Assembly: GCF_014839805.1 (NCBI RefSeq)
Contig: NC_051142.1
Coordinates: forward strand, 3,224,001-3,288,000
Direction of reading: 5' to 3'
Length of the DNA: 64,000 bases
Source of the DNA: Manduca sexta
Taxonomy: Eukaryota > Arthropoda > Insecta > Lepidoptera > Sphingidae
Numbering within the stretch: the stretch's first letter is position 1; every line of letters begins with the position of its first letter. The translations under genes and the position numbers were made by a program. The notes below the pieces were generated by a model. It did no database searches and was not told the origin of the DNA. It was given only the letters and a program-made list of their open reading frames with translations. Shown here piece by piece: positions 48,501 through 60,500 of this stretch.

Positions 48501-51500
48501 TTTCTTTTATTATTTTCTATGTTATGTGGAATACACTGCTGAAACATTTGATCAATAAATTTATGTACCATTGTGTGTGACTCGACCCATTGCAGTATAA
48601 CCATTGTATTGTAAATTTAATAACATCACTAGAGGTTTAGTATGGTATTTATACATACATAGAACTAAAGACCGCCTTTGTGGCGTAGTTGTATTATGCG
48701 ATACTGCACAGTTTTTAAAGCCCGGGTCAAACAAGATGATAATATTGGGTTTTCTACTCAGTATCAGCCTAGACTCTGGAATTTGTGCCCGATATAGCCC
48801 CCTATTACATCATAAGACTGAACACACATGGCGATTATTGGGTCCCTTAGTTGCACCTCTGCGTCCCCTTTTGGCGATAAAGGTATGATGTATGTTTGTT
48901 TGGTCAGTTTTTATTGTAAATAAACAGTTGTTTTGTGTTACAGGATGTGGCTTTGGTCTACCTTCTGTCCGGAGCTCTGTTGGTGTCGCAGAAAGTAGCT
49001 GAAGGTGACGGCGAAGTCCACATGTTCACCGCGTATCCAGGTATTTTATTTATTACTTTCCAAATACAGGAAAAGTATGTCAAATCGGCGTATTGTGATT
49101 AGTGAGTTGAGTTCACTGAATTTTGCGGTTTCAAGGAGTATTTAGTTTAGAATTAGGGATTATTTAATCACTCGTTAATTAAAACGGCTGTTTGTAAGTT
49201 ACGATAAGATACTGAAAATATTTTAATAATTATATTTTTATTATATATGCATACGGACACACATATAGAGAATGCAAGAGACACACACACTCTCGCTCTC
49301 GCACACATACACAACCCCGTTATTCTAATTGTACATAGTAACCATGTTAAATCCTAGGCGAAGTGGAAGGCGGCCTGGCGGTGCTGACGGGCGAGCCGTC
49401 GTTCTTCTCCATCCGCGCGAAGCACTTCTCCCGCATCGGGCTGCTGTCCAAGACCACGGTGTACAGCATCATGAGGGAGCGGCCCTCCGTCGTGCTGCAC
49501 ATAGCCAACACTGTGGTGAGGAGGCTCTCGCCGTTCGTCAGGCAGGTCGACTTCGCACTTGATTGGGTGAGTTTTTATTACATTTTATTGTCATCCATTT
49601 TTATTAGATGTAAATAGTATTCAAAACACCTTTATAAGTCGATAAACTAAAGGTGTGTCTGTCTGTTACGCTTTTACGTGTAAACGACTGAACCGACTTT
49701 GATGCGATTTGGTATGGAGTAAGTGTAAAGTCCAAGAAAGAACATAGGCTATTTTTTTCTAGAATATTTGTCAAAATATATTTTTTGTTGATTTTAGATA
49801 GTATGCAGGATATTTGTTGTGAATTAGTTTCATGCCTGGCTGTCATGTGATACATTTTGATAAGGTGGAGACAGATATTTAAAAAAAATATTTATCTATT
49901 GTGTTTGATGTTGTATTGTTTTGATTTTTAAGAGAAAACACAGCTCGAAGTCACTAACTAACCTTTACCTTGTTTTTAAAATAAAACGATGCGTCAATCA
50001 CATTTTATATTCAAACATAAGGCTAATTGTCGTTCTTCTACCATTAATAAATGTCTAATCTTTAAACACTATAGCGCCCTCTTCAGTCTTCTTCTTACTA
50101 GCTTCCATTAATTCCTTTTCTTTATCCATAGCTTCCTTCGCAATTTTTTCTATATAGTTTCTATTCCTGATTGCATTATTATTTAACTCATCTAGCCCTT
50201 GATGGAATCTTTTTGTAGTTTTAGCCATATCTTCATCCAGATTCCTCGCGAGGTTGTCAGAAGCCATCCTTATGTCAATCAGACCAGTTCCGTCTGTGTT
50301 TATATCCTCGCCTTTGTCAGGTTGAGGCTTTTCTGTACTAGTATGGTGTACTACTAAATTGATTTTATCTTTAAAATGGTTCATGACCTCTGTTAATTTA
50401 GAACCGTGTTTCTTAGTATCGTTACCGAATATGAGCTGGTTTAAATTTTTATACGTGTCCACTACGTGATCGCGGGAATTATGTATCATTTCCTTGCGCT
50501 TCTCACCGTCTCCTAAGAATTCTTTCACTTTCACAAATTTATTCTTCACTTTGTCGTATACGTTTTCGATGATTCCTTTTGTATTATTTTTGTCTTCACC
50601 TAGTATGACATTGCGTATTCCTTGATGTATGTCGTGGACGCCTTGATGCACTGTATCTATTATACCAGTAACTATACCTTTCTTCTCACCGACGACCTCG
50701 TTTCCATGTGTTTCACGGTTTCCCAAAACTATACCTTTTCCAAACGATAGTATGTTACCAACGCCTGTAGCTACATCGTGTGTGGTGTTGTGTAATGTAC
50801 CAAAAACATTGTTCAGTAGTCCGCCGTGATTTTCAACTATTAACACAGATAGTATAGTTAATATTGCGTATCTTTTTATTTGGTTCATTGTTGAATGCTC
50901 ACTACACGTCTCTTTGTTAATCTTAGTAATAACAAGTGAGTGTATTAATGTAGGAGGTTTAAGTCTTGTTATCTGTCTGCCCTCCGACCCGTGCGTCATT
51001 GTCATAGTTTGTTTGAACACTTATCAATTGGTATTTCATTTGATTTAATTGAGGATGTCGATCTGTGCTTTGTGGAATTTCTGTTGGGTACTACATTTTG
51101 ACCTTGGGGATTATATAGCTGTTTTATACATAGTATATCAAGTATCAATCTGGGTGATAACTTTATCGAATCTAATATTAGGTAGTATATAAATCCTAAA
51201 ATTGTACCTATTAGGTACTATTGAGTTCAAATGATTATAGCTTGACCAGGAAAATAAAAAACCTCGCCACGGTCTGGTAAAATTTGAAACTAATTTCTTG
51301 CACCGGTAATGGCGGTAATGTTTTTAAAATGAAAAACAAGTTATAGTGGCGATCCCAAACATGCTTTTATTTTATCAGGCATAACTAACAAGAGATGTAT
51401 TTCGTCAGAATTATGCTGGCCTGTCATAATCATCATAATTATTCTTCGGATGACTAAGAGATCAGCGTGGCGGAAATTGGTGAGCGTGTAACGAGCTGTA

Positions 51501-54500
51501 ACTAATTTGTTTTCCGCTATCATGCTCGTGTTATACCTAACATAATATTTTTGGACTAAGATGTTGTGTAGTCGAATGTTGAAGTAGTTCCTTTCGCACT
51601 AAAGTTCTATTATCAGGTTGAATAATCCCATATGAGTTAATGAACTTTGGATCCCCTAAATTGTTTTTCCTAAGACCTGTTCCAAAAATTAATTAATTTC
51701 TACAATGAATTAATATTCAAAATCGGTTTAGTAGTTCCTGAGATTAGCGCGTTCAGACAAACAAACAGACTGTTCAGCTGTATATATTTGTATAGATAAT
51801 AAGTTTAGCGGATACCACTCTTATTAGACTTTTAGTTGGGAAGAGAGCGTGTGTTATCGGACGGTGTATTTGTTTTTAAAATCGATTGTCGACCTCGTAT
51901 TTACGATAATGTTGTTTTCGTCTCCTGACTATGCGTCGTTTGATAGCTGCTAATGAGCTAAAATTATCGTTAATTATTTGTGCTTTCATGTATATACTAA
52001 GTTATGTTCGTGACTCCGCTCGCGAAACGTTTCGTGAAATAAAAATATTTTGAGGAGAATAAAATATCGCTTGTGAAAGTCAGAAATAATTATATGAATA
52101 AGACATAAGCACACGTCTTTGTGCCTAAACTATAGAGACTAAAGCAGTAGACACAGGTTTATAATATTCCATATATTCACGAGTGTAGACATTGGGCCAT
52201 AAGATCGGTAAAAACATAACCATTCCACACACCAAGTGATGGTACGGATAAAGCGTTGTTTGCCCGCGAAAAAAAGGCTTGTAATATTTCAAGAGCTATT
52301 CAGAATTGTAGATCTCAAATAAAGTCTTGGCAAAAAAATACAAAAGATTCAATGGCCAACTGATGACAAAAAATGCCTAGCGTTTCTTTCTGTCTTTCTT
52401 CTTCGGGTAGTCATCGCTTAGGTAGCTAGTGAAACACAGCACTTAGGTGCTGGTAGGTTAGCTAGGTTAGGGTTTTCATCATCCTCACCGGTGAGCATCG
52501 CGTTGCGTTTCTCCCTTTATCTTTTTACATCTTATTTATTTCTTTTTTCCTGCCAGCCCGAGCTGGCTTCTTGTTTCCTTCATAGTCTTTGGTTTATATA
52601 AGCTACTTTATTTAAGTATTATATAGAGAAATTTCATGATTCCTGAGAGGGTTGTGCAGTCATATGAAAATTTAAATTAATTTATTCCTTATTTTACGAG
52701 CTTATAAATGAACTGCTCTAAACAATAATAAAAACCATTTGTATTCTTTTTTCTCTTCTCTCTTTATCAGAACTTTTATTTAGAACTGCTTTCCGAACTG
52801 GTGGTAGAGTTAATATTGACGGAATCTAACTAATGTATAATATTTTACAGATTCAAATAAATAATTTCATTACATTTCGTTAATTAAATAATCTCATATA
52901 CCTTGACTTATCATAAGTGCAGCTATGGTCGCCTACGTGATAATAAAGCATTTTATTTTATAATTGTATGCAATCGTAAGACAATGCAAATGACTGTTTC
53001 CATACAATAATCTCTATCACAATTGTCGCCAGGTGTTCCTGGAGTCTGGTCGCGCGGTGTACCGGCAGGATGAGGAGTCAGGGTCCACGTTCATCGTGCT
53101 GAGCGGCCGGCTGCGGTCAGTCATCACGCATCCCAACGGGAAGAAGGAATTGGTCGGAGAGTACGGGAAAGGGGACCTTGTTGGCATTGTGAGTGTGATT
53201 TTTAATTTCCTTTTAGTTCTGCGCTATTTTATTTCCATTGTTTTACTATGTTTATAAAAAAATAACACTAAAAGCGCAATCAAAATCTGTTAGAAAACCA
53301 TATATTAGATATCAGTTTTTGCGACCCGATGAAAGGGTTAAATGTCAAAAAAGGAAAGAGACGCAATGATGTGTAGTGACGTCATCAAGTATTACGATGG
53401 GCATGAAAAGAGGAGTTAGCGTTTTCCCCACTACGTGCTCATTGCAATATTTCTTAGCAATTTTTCTGTTAAATTTACAAAAGTGTTCCTTTTTTCGTAT
53501 TATACGCTATAGCACTGTCGAATAATTGTCAAAATCGAATATAGTAAAATACAGATTTCGGATGGAAAGCTATTAGACCGCCCATAAACAACATTATTTA
53601 TATCTCACTGGGCTCGTTATCCTGAAATGTACAATGCCATAATGCCCAGTAATTATGCTGGCTACAATATTCTTCAAACCGGAACATAACACTGCACGCA
53701 CACTTTTCGCTTGACGGTAAAAATGGACATTGCGTTAGAACCTTCCCTGATGGCCCCACACATACGAGAGACATGGCACCAACGCTTTAATTAGAATACA
53801 ATGCCTGTGACCATTGCGTTAGAACCTACCCAGACGGCCCCTCAGATATGAGAAACACACTACCAATGGTATAATTGGAATACAATGCGTGTGAGCAGGT
53901 GGAGATGGTGACGCAGACGCGGCGCAGCACGACGGTGATGGCGGTGCGCGACTCGGAGCTGGCCAAGCTGCCCGAGGGGCTGTTCAACGCGATTAAGCTG
54001 CGGTTCCCGGTCGTCGTCACGAGGCTCATCAACTTGCTCGGACATAGGATTTTAGGTGAGTAGTTTCATTTTTTCATTGTTCATATTCACAATGAGTATA
54101 AATATTACTTTTACGGCCAATTGACAACATTTCAAAATGTAAACGTGCTTAAAACAAAAATACCGTTTCCTAATTTTTCAATATATTTATGTATTTTTAA
54201 TATTTTTTTAATACTTAATTTTGAAGAAAAAAATAAAGAACCGAAAAATGTTTGATGACGTCATACATACGGTTGAATAAAGTAATTCCTTGGTCCATCT
54301 TACTATTTATTTAAAGAATAAGACAATGTCAAACGTCAATATTACAATAGCTACGACATAACTGTCACTATCAAAGAGAAAGAGAGGAACAACAAAAACT
54401 GTCACTTCACTTCTTTTTTACTACAAAGCAAAGGTCATTTCGTCTTGAGCCGTATATATGAGTACGTTAAAAAAAAAAAATGTTGTCAATTGCAATAAAC

Positions 54501-57500
54501 GATTTGAATTGTTAACTTCAAACCAGTGGAATAATAAACCAATGAAAAGAAGTCATCTATTACCATGTCAAACAAACTATACTCTTATTGGTCCATTTTC
54601 CCCATCGGCGTGAAAATAGCAGCGGTTATTTATTGAAATCATCTGATAATGAAGTATTAAAATACTTTATGGTGTAATGGAGGATGAAAGACGTGCTGAT
54701 GGTTTTAGACTCTTTATTAAACTGCACTCACTAAATTCACACATTACAACGGGACAATTACATAAATATGAATGATTTGATACTGTCAGTTACATACCCC
54801 TATATCGTTATAGGTTCATGGCAGAAGCCGACGGCGGGGCTGGGCGGCGCGCCGGCCATCGAGTCGCGTCCGTCGCAGCACAACTTCTCCACCGTGGCCG
54901 TGGTGCCCGTCAGCGACGACGTGCCGCTCACCGCCTTCACCTACGAGCTCTACCACTCGCTCTGTGCTATAGGTAATAGCGGACCGTCCTGTGTTTGATT
55001 TTGTACACTATTCTATATGTAATGGTTAATAATACGAAAAAGAAACACTCCTGCGAAAACTGCATTAAAATTGGTTAAAAAATGAGCCAGTAATTCATAT
55101 TTCAAATATTACTATGTGCTGAAGTGGGCGTGAAGTAGGAATATCGCTTCATCTCTTTCTTTCGCACGCGTCGGAATGCCCGATGACGTCACACGTGGGT
55201 ATTGCGCCTCTTTTCTGTTTCTTGTTACTTACCCCTTCTACCGAAATTGAAAGACTTATAACTTGTTGATTTTTTACCGGATTTAAATAATTCTTTCTGT
55301 GTTATAATTTATGTAACGTAAATATTTGATAATAGTAAAGAACAAAAATGAGTCAGGTCCCCTATTGTTATATCGAGGCGCTCACATGGTTAGGTTAGGT
55401 TAGGTTAGTCCGTAAATAAATTTCAGTATTTCGATTCGAAAAAGCATGTCTCATTTGTTCCGGATTGGAATTTGCCGCCGAGATTGCACACGTTGCAAAA
55501 AGGATATAAAAATATGAGCCAAATGATTTATCGTGAGAAATTTCTTTTAGGAGAAGACTATACACCTAGTTTTTTATGTTTTTCTAGGGCCCACGGTTCG
55601 TCTAACATCCGACGTGATTAGGAAACTCCTCGGTCTGACGATCATGGACCCTAACAACGAGTACCGGCTGAGCTCGTGGCTAGCGCAGCAGGAAGACAAA
55701 CATAAGGTCAGCATGTCGATGTCAATTAGATAGATAGAAAATAGTATATAAAAAATTTGGTTCATTTAACAGTAAATGCGTTATATCATTGGTTGCTTAT
55801 AGATGTGACATAAATGTGCCACAAGCAAAGATGTACAAATCCTTATAGGTTTTATTAATTAAAGTTAATTAAAAATACAATATTTTCCGCCAGGTGGCGC
55901 TGTATCAGTGTGATCCCAGCCTGACGCAGTGGACGCAGCGTTGCATACGACAGGCCGACTGCATTCTCATCGTAGCACTGGGAGATAAACAACCGAGTAT
56001 TGGGAAGGTTGGTCTAATGCTGTTGCTTGTGTGTTCACTAAGAACAGTAAGATTGTAGAAGAAAAGTAAAAAAAAAAATACAATATCCTAAAAAGTCTTC
56101 TGTAGTAATCTTTTCTGTCTCCCATAATAACAAGCTCTAGAATCTCTTATTTTAAAATGTTTTTTTTTTTATATGAAACCTATTTACTTTCTCATATTTT
56201 TATTAGCATCGCACCCGCCTTTATATAGTGTTGTATAAAAAGTGTGAAAATAAAATAAGTAGAAATAATTTAGTTAAATGTTTTTCTAACAGATTGAGAA
56301 GGAGATCGAGCGCCTGGCGATCCGCACGCAGAAGGAGCTGGTGGTGCTGCACCGCGAGGGCGGCGCCGCGCCCGTCGGCACCGTGCACTGGCTCAACATG
56401 CGCTCCTGGGTGTCGCACCACCACCACGTGCGCTGCCCGCACCGCATGTTCACGCGCAAGAGCCAGTACCGCATCGCAGAGCTCTACTCCAAGGTCACTC
56501 TCTCACCCACTCATTCACCCACTCACTCACTCACTCAAACACTCACTCAAACACTCACTTACTCACTTACTCACTCAAACACTCAATCACTCACTCACTC
56601 TTCACTTTACCATATTTTTTTTTAATCTGACACTAAGTTTTATTATCGCATGAATTATAATATAAAAATAATTGTGTCACAACCACAAGGCCTAATTGCA
56701 TTTTTGATTTTTTTTTTGCAAATTTATCTGTAGTTGAATCTACGCACTGACAGATGATACTAACTGTATCTGGTCCCATTCCAGGTGTTGATGTCGGAGG
56801 CGAGCGTGCACTCCGACTTCAGCCGGCTGGCGCGCTGGGTGACGGGCACGTCGGTGGGGCTGGTGCTGGGCGGCGGCGGGGCGCGCGGCGCCGCACACGT
56901 CGGCATGATACGCGCTATACAGGTCCGTACCTTCATCTTTAGTTTTCTTCATTTTTGAAGGTGCTAGAATATTATAAAAAAAAAAAAAAATAGGACCTGT
57001 TCCTATCCTGAGAAGTGCAAAAGCATCGACATATTTTTTAGTGTCGGATTATTTAATGCCATATCGATGAAATAACTATCAAACCTGATGATAAGCAGTG
57101 TATTGTTTTTTGGTGTATTATCTATCTGAGTTAATATATATTACTTAACCAACATTGGCTTCGTAATCGTAACTTATCACAATATAAGTTATCGATATTT
57201 AATTGTCCAATGTAATATTGAAATATTTATCGATAACAAATGTTAAAAATACCTTTTCATTTTCCAGGAAGCCGGTATCCCTATAGATATGGTGGGTGGC
57301 GTGAGCATCGGCGCGTTCATGGGAGCGCTCTGGTGCATGGAGAGAAACATCACGACTGTCACGCAGAAGGCTAGAGAGTGGTCACAGGTTAGTAGTGTAT
57401 CCCCGAACCGTTTACTCAACTAGAAAATGATCCTTATGCTCAAAAATCATATTAATTAATCATTACGTATTTATCATACTTAAACTTAGATCGAAAAACT

Positions 57501-60500
57501 TCATTTATTTTTCAACTCAAATAAGCGAAAATATTTGTTTTATTTAAACCCATACGAATAATTTTTGCGAAATTCAAAATTGTACTCGCCTAAAAAATCC
57601 AACATAACCTAACCTAACTCGTTCCAGAAAATGACCCAGTGGGGTCGCCAGCTCCTAGACCTCACGTACCCAGCCACGTCGATGTTTTCCGGGCGTCAGT
57701 TCAACGCCACCATCCGCGCCACCTTCGGCGACGTGCACATCGAGGACCTGTGGCTGCCGTACTTCACGGTCACCACAGACATCAGCTCCAGCTGCATGAG
57801 GGTCCATAGACACGGTGAGTTCGTGTTGTGTGTTTGTGCTTAGTTTGGGGGAAAGGATTCATAATCGATGGGTGAAAAGTTAATTTGATTTAAGCGATAG
57901 TATTTTTTGTACAAAAATAATTAGGTCCAAAAAGCATAAAAATGTGCTTAATCCAAATATGTGTAAAAAATCAATGTCGTTTAAGTCAATTAGCCTTTCA
58001 CTCATGGAAATATATAATCTGACCAGGAAAATAAAAACATCGTCATGCCGTGGTACTCTTGTGCTGACAACATTAACCTTAAAACGAGAAAGTAAAAGTG
58101 GAGCTTTCATGCAGGTTTTTTATTTTTCTGGTCAAGTTATAAAAACTGTAGTATGGTATATTTAAGTAAAAATATAGTATTAGTTTTGATTGGAAATGGA
58201 ACCTGATGATTGTAGAAAAATATTTTGAATAATTTTTGTTTACAGTAACATTTTTTAAATTATATACGAATCGCAGATGACATATGAAAGTCATATATTT
58301 ATTGGCTATTTTATAATAATGTAATTTGATAAAATTTCTAGGCATAGAAACATTTATATTATTACAAGGTTTTATTCTATAAATGTAAACAATTTTTGGA
58401 GAAGCGATAAATTCTTTTTATTTAAAAAAAAACTACTTTACTGTTTTTTAAAACTAAATAAAGTCTCTTGTCTATAACATTTGTTAACTGAAAAAAAAAA
58501 ACCATAGTAATCCAAAAATTGATTATTATTGTGTTAACAAAACATTTTGAATGACAAAGAAAAACACAAACTTAATATCACGAATGTTATAAATATACCA
58601 CAGTATCCACAATAACATACAATAGTAGTTAGCAATAACACAACACGTTCATGGACAGGAAAATTTTATGTAATATTGTATATTTTATATTATTTTCGAT
58701 ATAAACGGCTTCATTTGCACATTTTACTAACCCAAAGATTATTTTTGGACGTTAAATTCAATTTTGGCGATTCAAAAACCGAATAAAAATATGGCGAATT
58801 AATATATTAAAGAACTAATATATATGTTTATTGTTGCATGTCGAATATATGTGGTAAAGGAGAAATAATCTGCCGACCAGATGTTTCGTAGTTTGTCTAC
58901 ATTAATTGCTAATGATTGTTGTTGTGCCGGCCGGTGTGTGTATTGTCCAATGTGCGGAATGTCTGAGCCGTCATACGATGAGATATCTCTGGCGGTGATG
59001 ACGTCACGGGTTACTGCATCCCATTATGTTCACACTCGCCTCGCTAGCCAGCCCCTAGAATGTGCCGAAACAAAACGACACGATCATGTGTGTCGTCTGA
59101 TCGTGATTGGTCGGGGATCAATGCGTGATTAACGTGTTGATCTCTCGACCAATCATACTCAACGACAAGGATTTTCGTGTCGTGTTTTTCCGCATTCTAA
59201 GGAGGCAGTTGTGATTTTTTTTTAAGATTTTGGTTTTAATTGAACTCGTCCGCTACAGTGTTTTATGTGTTACCCTATACAACCACACTCACCTGCATTT
59301 ATGTGTTCGTCTCGATATGTACAAGTGTGTGCCACTTTTGGAAGTATTCATGTGTTACACTTTTTTGCTGATTTTTTTTAATCGATAAATTACCTGTGTA
59401 ATGATCAAAATTTTGTTTTTCAACGTATACAAATCCGACATTTGCTTTGGGGTGTTGTCATTACTTACCTGTAAATAAAAAAAATATATATGCGCCAGTG
59501 ATTGGTTTACCTATAACGCTTACTGTATGGGAGTCATTGTTGAGCAAATAGCTGCATCTTATGTCGGGTTGGATGTTTACTAAATGTTCACCATACATTT
59601 GTCATACACCTCTCTTCATCCTGTCTTCATGTATATGCATGAGTGTGGTTCTTAGTTAATTTAATTTTTCTATAGTTTCATTTCCATTGTTGTACCAATT
59701 TAGAACTTATTTACTTATACGTGTAAGTGAAACGCAACTGCTCTCTTATTGTGTTTGCATGACGGATGCGTTTCCACTGCGCGTTAGACTCATCCGTAGC
59801 ATGTTATGCATGTAACAATACTGTAGCAAGGACTCATCATAATATGCGAATAAAAAAAAAGAACATGGACGACTAAATTTCCTTAAATTACCCTCCACGC
59901 AAATTGCTTTCTTTTGGGTTGGTAAAGACGTCTCTAAAAACTGAGACAATCTGCACATTCTTTATTTTTATAACCTGTGGGATGGCTTCAACTTCATCAT
60001 CGTTTTCCTCTCCATGGATTGTGTTGATTAGCTTACACACAAATGAAAGGCAGTATGGTTTAACTGTTTGCGCTATTTAAAAAAAGAATCTAAATGACAG
60101 CTGTCAAACCGTTCCAAATTTGAAATGATGCACGTTGCAAGCACACGACATCTGACGCATGTGCGCTACAGGTTCGCTGTGGCGTTACATTCGCGCGTCG
60201 ATGTCGCTGAGTGGGTACATGCCGCCGCTGTGCGACCCTGTAGACGGCCACCTCCTATTGGACGGCGGTTACGTCAACAACCTACCAGGTAAACCAATCA
60301 CAGCGCGGAACACTATGTGTGTGTCTGTGTGTACCGGTCACCCCCACATGGACGTTATAGGCTGAGTGTAAATCTACGTTATCTCACACGAGTTTCGTTC
60401 TATTTGTCCCAAACGGTTGAAGTTCAATCCTTCATATTCAGAACATGCACAGTACTTATTTATTCAAATCCTTAATGTGATATCGTCGGGCAACATAGAT

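Noticed and set aside
49329..49562. 77-codon ORF in another frame over sws exon 13
   Set aside because: The frame matching the second CNB domain is the one that joins exons 12 and 14; this is a shadow frame.
56496..56612. Regular repeats that might suggest a CRISPR-like array
   Set aside because: The units are CACT-type microsatellite variants with no unique spacers, in a eukaryotic intron.
56228..56653. 141-codon plus ORF overlapping sws exon 19
   Set aside because: It is in a different frame from the conserved sws exon and continues into the CACT repeat.
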